A DNA stretch of 64,000 nucleotides from RGIG7332 sp045580305 (GCA_045580305.1 JAZNNQ010000027.1:1-64000); one strand, 5' to 3'. Shown: positions 40,839 to 49,318, numbered from the stretch's first letter. Notes: generated by a model not told the origin, from the sequence alone. A program made the numbers and translations.

Positions 40839-40863
40839 ACTTATGTTCGTGAGGTGATATAAT
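40835..40863 (+). promoter_or_regulatory. lexA promoter with LexA box over the -35
   Basis: TTGAAC (40835-40840), a 17-bp spacer and TATAAT (40858-40863) form a good sigma-A promoter. GAACTTATGTTC at 40837-40848 fits the Gram-positive LexA box GAACNNNNGTTC and covers the -35, so LexA should repress its own gene. The promoter starts within the last codon of trmN6. Confidence 0.88.
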
Positions 40864-40883
40864 CAAGTCAAGGAGATGGTTAT

Positions 40884-41486
40884 ATGAAAAAGCTTAGCGA
40901 ACGACAGGAGCAGATTTTAAAATTCATCCGCGACTATACAAGGGATAACGGCTTTCCCCCTGCGGTGCGAGACATTTGCAAGGGTGTGGGATTAAGCTCT
41001 CCCGCGTCGGTGCATGCACAGCTTAAAAATCTCCGTGAGATGGGGTATTTAAAGCGCCATTCGGGTAAGACCCGAGGGCTTTCCATAACCACACATGGCA
41101 ACAATTTCTGCCAGCTGCCCATGGTGCCGATCCTTGGCAGAGTTGCCGCAGGTGCACCGGTGCTTGCCACCGAGGATATCGAGGGGTATGTGCCCTTTGA
41201 TGACGGCGGCTCCGGCTTTGAGCATTTCGCTCTGAGGGTGCGCGGCTACTCTATGAAAAATGCGGGAATTATGCCCGAGGATGTTATCGTTGTCCGCCGT
41301 CAGATGGTGGTCAATAACGGCGACATTGTAGTTGCGCTTATCGAAGATGAGGCAACGGTTAAAACCTATTCAGTTAAAAATGGCCAGGTGTGGCTCCTTC
41401 CTGAAAATGAGGAATATTCGCCCATCGACGGAAGTAATGCTATGATTTTAGGCAAGGTCGTAGCCACAATGAGATATTATCAATAA
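40884..41486 (+). CDS. lexA: SOS repressor LexA
   Basis: LexA represses DNA-damage genes and cleaves itself when RecA filaments form. The 200-residue product has the winged-helix domain MKKLSERQEQILKFIRDY to about residue 68, the Ala89-Gly90 cleavage site (GRVAAGAPVLA), the catalytic Ser123 in RGYSMKNAG and Lys160 in EATVKTY. The usual RGDSM reads RGYSM here, but the catalytic dyad is intact. AAGGAG precedes the ATG. The upstream LexA box supports autoregulation. Confidence 0.96.
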   Translation: MKKLSERQEQILKFIRDYTRDNGFPPAVRDICKGVGLSSPASVHAQLKNLREMGYLKRHSGKTRGLSITTHGNNFCQLPMVPILGRVAAGAPVLATEDIEGYVPFDDGGSGFEHFALRVRGYSMKNAGIMPEDVIVVRRQMVVNNGDIVVALIEDEATVKTYSVKNGQVWLLPENEEYSPIDGSNAMILGKVVATMRYYQ

Positions 41487-41490
41487 AATA

Positions 41491-41526
41491 AATACGCTGA
41501 CCGATTAATCGGTCAGCGTTCCTTTT
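41491..41526. terminator. Bidirectional terminator with a stop codon in its loop
   Basis: ACGCTGACCGA (41494-41504) and TCGGTCAGCGT (41509-41519) form an 11-bp stem with loop TTAA, with A/T-rich tracts on both sides. It ends lexA on the + strand. The stop codon of the convergent SGNH gene lies in the loop (41505-41507), so one stem arm is coding. Confidence 0.88.
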
Positions 41527-42497
41527 ATTTTGGGGATAAAGTGTTCTGCAAATTTAGCACAGCCGTCACGGTTTAAATGTCCTTGATCTGCAAAGTCGGT
41601 ATCATTTAATATATCACAAGAAGAGATCGCAAAGTCGATAAAGGGAACATTAAACAGTTCTGCGATATCCGTGGTTTCTTCAAGCACTTTATCATAATAG
41701 GAAACACGGGAGAAAATCGTAGGTGGCAGGGGTGCGCTTGTTAAAATAACTTCAATTCCGTTTTCCTGTGCCAAATTAATAAGCTTTTTAAGATATTTCA
41801 CCTGGCGCTCATTAAAGCCGCTGTACTCATAATCAAAGGGGTGAGCACTCTCCTCTAAAAGGGCGGGGTCCACAACACCTGTTGAGGAGTAAAAACCGCG
41901 GCCTAAATATGCCTCGGGAACTTCGACGGGCGTTGGATTTTCCATAACGCTCTGGATCTTGCCGAAGGGATTGAGCCAGTTGTTGTAATATGAAACCTTG
42001 CCGTCTAAATTCAGATTGCGCCAGAAATGTGCAATCGCGTTTTCCGACGGGCGAAGCTCCTTTAAAACGGTAAGTGCCTGCTCATTTGAGTATTCATCAA
42101 GCATTACCTTAAAGTACACATCGTAAATCAGATACTTGGGTGTCTGTGTTTTAAGCACCTCTTTTAAAAGGTAATAGGCGGTGTCCGGCTGCTGCAGAGC
42201 AGTGCCTAAATTAAAAGCGTTTAAACCAAGACTTTCCTCAATCTTATAGGGATCATAGGAGCACATAGCGTGGGAGGAGCCTAAAATAAGAAGGTCAAGG
42301 CTATCTTCGGGCAACGCGTAAAAATCCGACAGCTGACAAGCGACCACCTTTTGCGTTCCGTTGCGGGTATCAAAATGTGTGTCCAGTGCATATGCGGTAA
42401 CGGATGCAGCGCCGTAAAGAGCCATAAGGGAGAGCACAAAAGCAATTATGCGCTTTAGGTAAATATTAAAATTGGAAGTAGATGAAAGCTGTTTCAT
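41505..42497 (-). CDS. SGNH-hydrolase-like exported protein (DltD/AlgX-like)
   Basis: The 330-residue protein has one N-terminal membrane anchor (about residues 15-37) and an external SGNH-type domain with the nucleophile motif ILGSSHAMCS near residue 71 and a C-terminal DQGHLNRDG supplying the His. Paired with the MBOAT protein encoded just upstream (32-bp overlap), it would finish an O-acyl transfer to a cell-envelope polymer outside the membrane. The polymer is not identified. No dltA or dltC homologue is nearby, so this is not a complete dlt operon. Confidence 0.75.
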   Translation of the reverse strand: MKQLSSTSNFNIYLKRIIAFVLSLMALYGAASVTAYALDTHFDTRNGTQKVVACQLSDFYALPEDSLDLLILGSSHAMCSYDPYKIEESLGLNAFNLGTALQQPDTAYYLLKEVLKTQTPKYLIYDVYFKVMLDEYSNEQALTVLKELRPSENAIAHFWRNLNLDGKVSYYNNWLNPFGKIQSVMENPTPVEVPEAYLGRGFYSSTGVVDPALLEESAHPFDYEYSGFNERQVKYLKKLINLAQENGIEVILTSAPLPPTIFSRVSYYDKVLEETTDIAELFNVPFIDFAISSCDILNDTDFADQGHLNRDGCAKFAEHFIPKIKGTLTD

Positions 42498-43911
42498 TCA
42501 CGGTCACTCCAAACATCATAATAAGGGCGAAAAGCGTTAAGTAACAAATGTAGCGGAAGCTACGGTGTGCATAGAAAAAGCGGGAAATGGGGTTTGAATT
42601 TCGCGAAAAATACGAAATACCGGCAAAAAGAAGCGCGAGGAAAGAACAGGAAATAAGCTGGTATGTGGTAAAGGCAGAAGAAAGTCCCGCGAAATTAAGG
42701 GGAAATATGTGGGTTATAATATAAATCGCATCGGAAAGCGAATTTGCGCGGAAGAATATCCAGGAAAAGCATATTAAAGTAAAGGTAACAGCCACTTTAA
42801 ACAGCGTGTGCAACAGGGTCGGCAACTTTCCGAAAACCTTACCCGAAATCTTAGCGCGGAAATTCTTTGTAAGACGGCTTAAGCTGACATAAAGGCCGTT
42901 GACAGCACCCCATATTACAAATGTCCACTCAGCGCCGTGCCATAGACCGCTAAGGGTAAAGGTTATCATATTATTTAAGAAGTATCGCGCTTTGCTGCAA
43001 CGACTGCCGCCAAGGGGGATATACACATAGTCGCGGAACCAGGAAGAAAGGGAGATGTGCCATCTGCGCCAGAATTCGCCGGTTGTTTTTGAAAAATACG
43101 GGCGGTCAAAGTTTTTCATAAGGTCAAAGCCCATAATATTTGCGCTGCCTATTGCGATATCCGAATAGCCGGAGAAATCGCCGTAGATCTGAAGGGCGAA
43201 TGCAACGGTAGCGACAATAAATGAAACACCTGAATGGTCCTGGGCGTTGTTGTAAACCGAATTGACAAGAAGTGCAAGGCGGTCGGCAATAACGATCTTC
43301 TTGAAAAGTCCCCATAAAATCATACGAAGGCCATACACCGCACGGGGCATATCGAAACGGTTTATTTTATGGAACTGATGCAGTAGATTTCCGGAGCGCT
43401 CGATAGGGCCTGCCACAAGTTGCGGGAAGAAGGAAACGAAAAGCGCGAAAATGCCAAAATGACGCTCTACCGGAGTGGCACCGCGATATACATCTATGGT
43501 GTAACTTAAGGTCTGGAAGGTAAAGAAGGAAATACCGACCGGCAGTAAAATTTCAAAATTCGGCAGATTTATCGATGCATTGAATAAATCAAGGGTAGCG
43601 TTTATATTCTCGGTCAAAAAGCCTAAATATTTATAAAAGAACAGCACGCCGAAGCTTAAAATAAGATCGATTGTGAGAATTAGCTTTCTTTTCTTCTTGT
43701 TCTGCTCTTTATCGATCAAAATCGCCGCAAAATAGTTGATAGCGGTGCAAAAAAGGATGAGCAGAGCATATTCTGCTTTCCAGGACATATAAAAATAATA
43801 ACTGGCGCCCAGAAGCAGAATCCAACGGTACTTTGGTGCAAGTAAAAAATATATAACCGCCACAAGTGGTAGGAAAATCAAATATTCAAATGAATTAAAA
43901 AGCAAATTCAT
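42466..43911 (-). CDS. MBOAT-family O-acyltransferase (AlgI/DltB-like)
   Basis: The 481-residue polytopic membrane protein has about ten helices and the MBOAT signatures PVGISFFTFQTLSYTIDVYR near residue 125, EFWRRWHISLSSWFRDYVYI near 280, and SGLWHGAEWTFVIWG near 320 with the catalytic His. These enzymes pass acyl groups across the membrane to polysaccharides or teichoic acids. Adjacent ATGs at 43917 and 43911 are possible; AGGA spacing favours 43911. It is the first gene of a two-gene unit with the SGNH partner. Confidence 0.85.
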   Translation of the reverse strand: MNLLFNSFEYLIFLPLVAVIYFLLAPKYRWILLLGASYYFYMSWKAEYALLILFCTAINYFAAILIDKEQNKKKRKLILTIDLILSFGVLFFYKYLGFLTENINATLDLFNASINLPNFEILLPVGISFFTFQTLSYTIDVYRGATPVERHFGIFALFVSFFPQLVAGPIERSGNLLHQFHKINRFDMPRAVYGLRMILWGLFKKIVIADRLALLVNSVYNNAQDHSGVSFIVATVAFALQIYGDFSGYSDIAIGSANIMGFDLMKNFDRPYFSKTTGEFWRRWHISLSSWFRDYVYIPLGGSRCSKARYFLNNMITFTLSGLWHGAEWTFVIWGAVNGLYVSLSRLTKNFRAKISGKVFGKLPTLLHTLFKVAVTFTLICFSWIFFRANSLSDAIYIITHIFPLNFAGLSSAFTTYQLISCSFLALLFAGISYFSRNSNPISRFFYAHRSFRYICYLTLFALIMMFGVTVNETAFIYFQF

Positions 43912-44032
43912 CACCATCCTATCAACTATATAAAAGTATACAATTATAAAAAATTTATGTCAATGGAATGGTTTGCAAAAGATATTAATTTATGATATGC
44001 TTGTGCTACAATAGGGACAAATAATTATTTAT

Positions 44033-44065
44033 CCTTGCCTTTTTCATCAAATTTATAAGGCAAGG
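44033..44065 (+). repeat. Inverted repeat near the left end of the GNAT element
   Basis: CCTTGCCTT (44033-44041) and AAGGCAAGG (44057-44065) form a perfect 9-bp stem with a 15-nt T/A-rich loop. No T-run follows on the + strand. On either strand it could be a weak terminator or element-specific structure. Confidence 0.6.
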
Positions 44066-44079
44066 CAGGAATAACTGTA

Positions 44080-44127
44080 ATACCATACTATAGTGTATCC
44101 CTTGTAAAATAAGGAAAAGTATGGTAT
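44080..44127 (+). repeat. Second palindrome upstream of the GNAT gene
   Basis: ATACCATACT (44080-44089) and AGTATGGTAT (44118-44127) are perfectly complementary and enclose an inner CCTT/AAGG stem (44099-44102 with 44110-44114 region). It lies 100 bp upstream of the GNAT start and may be an operator, an attenuator-like leader or part of the mobile element. TTTCTTATAT follows it. Confidence 0.6.
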
Positions 44128-44226
44128 GATTTCTTATATAAAAGTATGACTTTTGTCATACATGGATATTTTTATAATTTAAAGGTTGAAATTTATTTTT
44201 TAATAAACACAAGGAGGTTATTAGAA

Positions 44227-44793
44227 ATGTTGACGCACAAAGGTACTAAAACATTATATACTAATAGATTGATTTTGCGTAGGTTTACTGTCGATGATGC
44301 CGAAGATATGTTTTATAACTGGGCAAACGATGAAAAAGTCACTCGTTTCTTAACTTGGCAACCACATGAATCTGTAGAGGTTACAAGACAAATGTTAGAA
44401 GGCTGGGTAGGAGCTTATGATAACATTAAAACATATAATTGGGTTATATCATTTGATAAAAAAGCTATTGGTAGCATAAGTGTGGTTAGATTGAGCGATA
44501 AATGCGAATATGCAGAACTTGGGTACTGTCTGGGTTATGAATATTGGAATAATGGTTTTATGTCAGAGGCTGCCAATGCCGTTATTGAATATTTGTTTTC
44601 TGAAATAGGTGTTAATCGTGTAGGCATATCTCATGCTACAGAGAATCCAGGTTCGGGAAAAGTAGCTCAAAAATGCGGTATGATTTATGAGGGGACTAAG
44701 CGTGAATACTTTAAAACCTCAACAGGTAAATTTGTTGATATAGCGGACTACGGTATTTTAAGAAGTGAGTGGAAAAACAATAAATTGAAATGA
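44227..44793 (+). CDS. GNAT-family N-acetyltransferase (RimJ/RimL type)
   Basis: The 188-residue protein matches the RimJ/RimL-like GNAT group, opening with TNRLILRRFTVDDAEDMF, with the acetyl-CoA region around YAELGYCLGYEYWNNGFMSE and the C-terminal ENPGSGKVAQKCGMIYEGTK. Such enzymes acetylate ribosomal N-termini, antibiotics or small amines; the substrate is unknown. AAGGAGG at 44211-44217 sets the ATG at 44227. A frame extension to 44146 lacks such a site. It is AT-richer than its neighbours and lies inside a pair of terminal inverted repeats, so horizontal acquisition is likely. Confidence 0.85.
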   Translation: MLTHKGTKTLYTNRLILRRFTVDDAEDMFYNWANDEKVTRFLTWQPHESVEVTRQMLEGWVGAYDNIKTYNWVISFDKKAIGSISVVRLSDKCEYAELGYCLGYEYWNNGFMSEAANAVIEYLFSEIGVNRVGISHATENPGSGKVAQKCGMIYEGTKREYFKTSTGKFVDIADYGILRSEWKNNKLK

Positions 44794-44846
44794 TTTGTCC
44801 CTGATTTAACACAAGCATAAAATTGCAATAAGAGGTGAGATGAAAA

Positions 44847-45320
44847 ATGAGAAAAACGATTTGCATTTTATTATCATTCCTGCTTTTTATGTCCCTTGCG
44901 GCTTGCGGGGAAAATGAGGTTGCTCCGCCGGAAGAAGAGAGCAATGAGCCAATATATTACGAGGGCCACGGGATAAAAATGGAGATCCCGGCCATATGGG
45001 AGGACACTTTCGTATCATATTATAAGGAATTCGGCGAGGGTAGTACAGCATATACAAGCCTTGAATTCTATACGATAATAAACGGTGACGAGGCGGGCGT
45101 TTTGACCATCGCTTCTTTTAATGAGGAGTCCTGGGAATTAGCGCGCCGGACAATGCCCGAGGCCGAGGATATGAAGATTGGCACATCAAGTGACGGAAAA
45201 ACCCACTACACCATACGCTTTGCGGATACTAAGTTTGAGAACAGTGCGGATCAGGAAAAGTTTGACCGTTTAGTTGAAAAGGCGAAGGAAAAGAAGGACA
45301 CGATACAAATTTTAAATTAA
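44847..45320 (+). CDS. Hypothetical lipoprotein
   Basis: The 157-residue product has a type II signal peptide with the lipobox SLAAC and the lipidated cysteine at position 20. The mature part is acidic at its start (PPEEESNEP) and then forms a globular domain of about 120 residues with no recognisable family. The pattern GIKMEIPAIWEDTF suggests a PsbP/MOG1-like small lipoprotein fold, but this is a guess. AGAGGTGAG precedes the ATG. It has its own terminator. Confidence 0.7.
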   Translation: MRKTICILLSFLLFMSLAACGENEVAPPEEESNEPIYYEGHGIKMEIPAIWEDTFVSYYKEFGEGSTAYTSLEFYTIINGDEAGVLTIASFNEESWELARRTMPEAEDMKIGTSSDGKTHYTIRFADTKFENSADQEKFDRLVEKAKEKKDTIQILN

Positions 45321-45322
45321 AT

Positions 45323-45372
45323 AAAAAGGCACGGCTTTGGATATCCAAAGCCGTGCCTTTTTTATTTTTTTG
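45323..45372 (+). terminator. Strong terminator before the sugar ABC operon
   Basis: A continuous palindrome of 40 bp (45323-45362, centre GGATATCC) is followed by TTTTATTTTTTT. It ends the lipoprotein gene and separates it from the chvE operon. Confidence 0.93.
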
Positions 45373-45445
45373 CCACATAAGGAATAGTGCGGGCATAAAA
45401 CGGTGAAAATGTATTAGAACACTTAAATTAAAAAGGAGAAGGATT

Positions 45446-46528
45446 ATGAAAAAATATTTAGCATTATGTATGTGTATTTTTCTTGTTTTATCCCTTTGTG
45501 CTTGCGGAGGTGGCGACGCAACGGGTGATCCCGACGCTAAATTTGTCGGCGTTGCAATGCCTAACAAGGCGTTTCAGCGCTGGAATCAGGACGGTGCCAA
45601 TATGAAGCGCGCCCTTGAGGAAAAAGGATATCGTGTAGAGCTTCAGTATGCGGAAAACGATGTGAACACTCAGGTATCGCAGATCGAGAATATGATAACC
45701 AAGCAGGTGGATATCCTTGTTATCGCCGCGATTGATGGCTCGGCACTCAGCGATGTATTAAAGCAGGCAAAGGCCAATGACATCAAGGTAATCGCTTATG
45801 ACCGCCTTATAATGAATTCCGAAAATGTAGATTATTACGCCACCTTTGACAACGAAAAGGTGGGCAAGCTCCAGGGCGAATTTTTAATTGAAAAGTTAAA
45901 GTTAAACGAGGATGTAGGGCCGTATAATATCGAATTTTTCGCAGGTTCACCGGATGATAACAACGCGGTTTATTTCTACAAGGGTGCAATTGAGACCCTT
46001 CGCCCCTATATCGACGCGGGGAAATTAAAAGTGCCCAGCGGCCAGACGGATTTTGCGAAGGTAGCGATAAATTCCTGGAAATCCGAGCAGGCACAGGCAC
46101 GAATGGACAATCTGCTCACCGCACATTATGCATCCGGCAATAAATTGGATGCCATTCTCGCATCTAATGATACTCTTGCAATCGGTATTCTTGCATCCCT
46201 TAAAAATATCGGCTATAACGGTAAGGATAAGCCCTTCCCCATAATCACCGGTCAGGATTGTGACCGCCCCAATGTGGTTGCGATCAAAAACGGCGAGCAG
46301 GCGATGAGCGTATTCAAGGACACCCGCACCTTAGCGGATAAGGTCGTAGGAATGGTGGACGCCCTGCTTTCCGGCAAAGAGGCAGAGGTAAATGACACCC
46401 AGACCTATGACAACGGCGCAAAGATCGTGCCTACCTATCTTTGCTCACCGGTAATCGTAATCGTTGACAATTATAAGGAAACACTTGTTGACTCGGGATA
46501 TTACAGCGAAGCGGAAATTTCAAAATAA
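45446..46528 (+). CDS. chvE: Sugar ABC transporter substrate-binding lipoprotein (ChvE-like)
   Basis: The 360-residue product has a lipobox (SLCAC, Cys20) and a periplasmic-binding-protein type I fold of the ChvE/multiple-monosaccharide class. Typical motifs are FVGVAMPNKAFQRWNQDGAN near residue 33, ENMITKQVDILVIAAIDGSA near 80 and VIAYDRLI near 115. It captures aldoses such as xylose, glucose, galactose or arabinose for import. The exact sugar cannot be told. AAAGGAGAAGG precedes the ATG. It heads a three-gene transport operon. Confidence 0.88.
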   Translation: MKKYLALCMCIFLVLSLCACGGGDATGDPDAKFVGVAMPNKAFQRWNQDGANMKRALEEKGYRVELQYAENDVNTQVSQIENMITKQVDILVIAAIDGSALSDVLKQAKANDIKVIAYDRLIMNSENVDYYATFDNEKVGKLQGEFLIEKLKLNEDVGPYNIEFFAGSPDDNNAVYFYKGAIETLRPYIDAGKLKVPSGQTDFAKVAINSWKSEQAQARMDNLLTAHYASGNKLDAILASNDTLAIGILASLKNIGYNGKDKPFPIITGQDCDRPNVVAIKNGEQAMSVFKDTRTLADKVVGMVDALLSGKEAEVNDTQTYDNGAKIVPTYLCSPVIVIVDNYKETLVDSGYYSEAEISK

Positions 46529-46576
46529 AAATTTGACGGCGCCATAGGGCGCCGGGGACATAGGAGGTCGAAGGAT

Positions 46577-48112
46577 TTGGAAAAATATATTCTGGAAATG
46601 CGGAATATTGTAAAGGAATTTCCCGGTGTACGCGCCTTGAACAAGGTGAATTTAAAGGTGAAAAGGGGCACTATCCACGCGTTATGCGGCGAAAATGGCG
46701 CGGGTAAGTCCACACTTATGAAGGTGCTCAGCGGAATTCATCCTGCAGGCTCATATGAAGGCGAGATTATTTTTGACGGAAAGCTCTGTAAATTCAACGG
46801 TGTCCGCGACAGTGAGGAGCAGGGAATTGCCATAATTCACCAGGAACTTGCAACCATTCCCGACCTATCCATTGCCGAGAATATATTTTTAGGTAACGAG
46901 CGAGAGGTAAGAGGTGTAATCGACTGGGAAAAAACCGGAAGAGATGCACGGGAAATAATGCAAAAGGTGGGACTAAAAGAGGAGCCCACCAAGAAAATTT
47001 CTTCCCTTTCCGTTGGTAAGCAGCAGCTTTGCGAAATAGCAAAAGCACTTGCAAAGGACGCGCAACTTTTAATTTTAGACGAGCCTACCGCCTCGCTCAA
47101 CGAAGATGACTCGGAAAATTTGCTGAAACTTCTTTGTGAGCTGAGAGCGCGCGGTATAACCTCGATTATTATTTCCCACAAGCTAAATGAAATCGAAAAG
47201 GTAGCGGATGAAATAACGGTTATCCGTGACGGCACGACAATTGAGACGCTCAGCCACGAAAAGGGAGAAATAAAGGAGGAGCGCATAATCCGCGGTATGG
47301 TGGGTCGTGAGATAAACGACCGATTTCCAAAACGCGAGCATAATATAGGTGCAGTATCTTTTGAAATTAAAAACTGGACGGTGGAAGACCCTGAAATCCC
47401 GGGTAGAAAACGCCTTGACAACATAAACTTAAAGGTGCATCGCGGCGAGGTCATAGGTATTGCGGGCCTTATGGGTGCGGGAAGAACCGAACTTGCAATG
47501 AGCGTTTTCGGCCGCCTTTACGGAACGAAAATAAGCGGCGAGATAATAAAGGACAGGAAGTCGATTACCCTTACCAATGTAAAGGATGCCATAAAAAACG
47601 GTATTGCATATGTGACCGAGGACAGAAAAAGTTCGGGCCTTATTTTAGAGGAGGATATCCGCCGCAACATAACTCTTGCAAATATGAAAAAGGTCAGTAA
47701 GAGCGGAGTTATAGATGCGGATATGGAAAACGCTGTGGGCGAGGAATATAAAGAAAAGCTGGGAATAAAATGCTCCAGCATATTCCAGCTTGCAGGTAAT
47801 TTATCCGGCGGTAATCAGCAGAAGGTGGTGCTCAGTAAATGGATACTTACCGAGCCGGATGTGCTCATATTGGATGAGCCCACCCGCGGCATTGATGTAG
47901 GTGCGAAATACGAGATATACACGGTGATAAACAAGCTGGTAGCAGATGGAAAGAGCGTTATAATAATCTCCTCGGAGTTACCCGAGGTACTTGGTATCAG
48001 CGATCGGGTGTATGTAATGAACGAGGGGAAGATCGTGGGGCATTTAATTGGTAAGGATGCTACGCCCGAGCGGGTAATGAGCGCCATTATGGCAAATCAA
48101 CGGGTAGACTAA
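46577..48112 (+). CDS. gguA: Sugar ABC transporter ATP-binding protein (GguA/MmsA-like)
   Basis: The 511-residue protein has two fused ABC ATPase domains of the CUT2 class. The first has Walker A GENGAGKSTLMK near residue 38, signature LSVGKQQL and Walker B LLILDEPTASL. The second has the degenerate GLMGAGRTELA near 300 and signature LSGGNQQK with VLILDEPTRGID. It powers sugar import on the cytoplasmic face. The start codon is TTG at 46577, behind TAGGAGG. Confidence 0.9.
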   Translation: MEKYILEMRNIVKEFPGVRALNKVNLKVKRGTIHALCGENGAGKSTLMKVLSGIHPAGSYEGEIIFDGKLCKFNGVRDSEEQGIAIIHQELATIPDLSIAENIFLGNEREVRGVIDWEKTGRDAREIMQKVGLKEEPTKKISSLSVGKQQLCEIAKALAKDAQLLILDEPTASLNEDDSENLLKLLCELRARGITSIIISHKLNEIEKVADEITVIRDGTTIETLSHEKGEIKEERIIRGMVGREINDRFPKREHNIGAVSFEIKNWTVEDPEIPGRKRLDNINLKVHRGEVIGIAGLMGAGRTELAMSVFGRLYGTKISGEIIKDRKSITLTNVKDAIKNGIAYVTEDRKSSGLILEEDIRRNITLANMKKVSKSGVIDADMENAVGEEYKEKLGIKCSSIFQLAGNLSGGNQQKVVLSKWILTEPDVLILDEPTRGIDVGAKYEIYTVINKLVADGKSVIIISSELPEVLGISDRVYVMNEGKIVGHLIGKDATPERVMSAIMANQRVD

Positions 48113-48128
48113 AAGGAGTTTTAAGGTT

Positions 48129-49283
48129 ATGGATAAACTAAAAGGAAAAATAAAGGTAGGCACCAATATTCGCCAGTTCAGCATGCTTATTGCCCTTATC
48201 GTAATTATGGTGTTCTTCCAATGGCTTACCGACGGTATACTTTTAACGCCGCAAAATGTGACAAATCTGATCATGCAGAACGGATATGTAATAATCCTTA
48301 CCATTGGTATGCTGCTCTGTATTTTAAGTAGCGGCAGCATCGATTTGTCCGTAGGCTCGGTGGTAGCGTTTATCGGCGCGGTTTTAGGTGAGCTTATAGT
48401 TGAAATGGGATTTAGCACATATATTGCAATCCCCATCGCCCTCATTGTGGGCGGTCTTATCGGTGCTTGGCAGGGCTTTTGGATCGCGTATATGCGCATC
48501 CCGGCGTTTATTGTTACCCTTGCGGGTATGCTCGTGTTCCGCGGACTTACCCAGCTTGTGCTTCAGGGTCATACGGTATCCCCCTTCCCGGAGGAGTTCA
48601 ACTTCATCTCCTCGGGATTTGTAGCAACACCGATAACCGCCATTATCCTCGGCGCGGCGGCGATACTGATCTATGTGTTTATGAGTATCCGCCGCAGAAT
48701 TAAGAAGCGAAAAAACGGGTTTGCTGTGTCAGGCCTTCCGTTTTTTGTCCTATCACTTATTGCAGTGTCCACCGCAATTGCGCTGTTTGCGATTTGGCTG
48801 TCACTTTATAAGGGCGTGCCCATTGTTTTGGTGCTTATGCTGGCGCTAATCATCGCATATTCCTTTTTTACCAGCAAAACCGTGCCGGGCAGATATTTAT
48901 ACGCTATGGGTGGCAACGAAAAGGCGGCGATACTTTCGGGTATCAAGACAAAAAAAGTGCTGTTTTACACCTTTGTGAATATGTCGGTACTGGCATCTGT
49001 GGCGGGTATCGTTTACACCTCGCGCCTGCAGGCGGCAACACCTACAGCGGGCCTTAACTTCGAGTTGGACGCCATCGCCGCCTGCTTTATCGGCGGAGCG
49101 TCAAGCTCAGGCGGTGTGGGTACGATAATCGGTGCAATAATCGGTGCTCTGGTTATGGGTGTTTTAAACAACGGACTTTCCATTATGGGTGTCGGATCGG
49201 ATCTGGTACAGACCATAAAAGGCTTGGTACTCCTCGCGGCAGTAGTGTTTGATATCGTGTCAAAAAACCGGGCAAAAGCATAA
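48129..49283 (+). CDS. gguB: Sugar ABC transporter permease (GguB-like)
   Basis: The 384-residue CUT2 permease has about ten membrane helices and the family motifs SSGSIDLSVGSVVAFIGAVL near residue 57, MRIPAFIVTLAGMLVFRGL near 120 and the C-terminal DAIAACFIGGASSSGGVGTI near 310. The long insertion with RRRIKKRKNG near 190 is typical of GguB-type permeases. AAAAGGAG lies upstream of the ATG, 16 bp after gguA. Confidence 0.9.
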   Translation: MDKLKGKIKVGTNIRQFSMLIALIVIMVFFQWLTDGILLTPQNVTNLIMQNGYVIILTIGMLLCILSSGSIDLSVGSVVAFIGAVLGELIVEMGFSTYIAIPIALIVGGLIGAWQGFWIAYMRIPAFIVTLAGMLVFRGLTQLVLQGHTVSPFPEEFNFISSGFVATPITAIILGAAAILIYVFMSIRRRIKKRKNGFAVSGLPFFVLSLIAVSTAIALFAIWLSLYKGVPIVLVLMLALIIAYSFFTSKTVPGRYLYAMGGNEKAAILSGIKTKKVLFYTFVNMSVLASVAGIVYTSRLQAATPTAGLNFELDAIAACFIGGASSSGGVGTIIGAIIGALVMGVLNNGLSIMGVGSDLVQTIKGLVLLAAVVFDIVSKNRAKA

Positions 49284-49318
49284 AAAAGAACCGCCGTAAG
49301 GCGGTTCTTTTGATTTTA
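49283..49318. terminator. Bidirectional terminator between gguB and argS
   Basis: AAAAGAACCGCC (49284-49295) and GGCGGTTCTTTT (49300-49311) with loop GTAA form a 12-bp stem flanked by A and T tracts. It serves gguB on the + strand and argS on the - strand. Confidence 0.93.

Larger units (their letters stand above)
43996..44819 (+). mobile_element. Putative non-autonomous element with terminal inverted repeats carrying a GNAT gene
   Basis: The sequence at 43997-44022 (ATGCTTGTG...GGGACAAAT) and the reverse complement of 44793-44818 agree at 22 of 26 positions, extended by one more outer pair to 43996/44819. The enclosed 824 bp are AT-rich, hold one acetyltransferase gene and two further palindromes, and no transposase. 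The right repeat begins at the last base of the gene stop. I see no clear target-site duplication. A transposon remnant or a small cassette mobilised in trans is an inference. Confidence 0.5.

Noticed and set aside
43996..44819. Integron gene cassette with attC site
   Set aside because: The palindromes lie upstream of the gene, not after its stop, and no attC core sites (RYYYAAC/GTTRRRY pairs) were seen.
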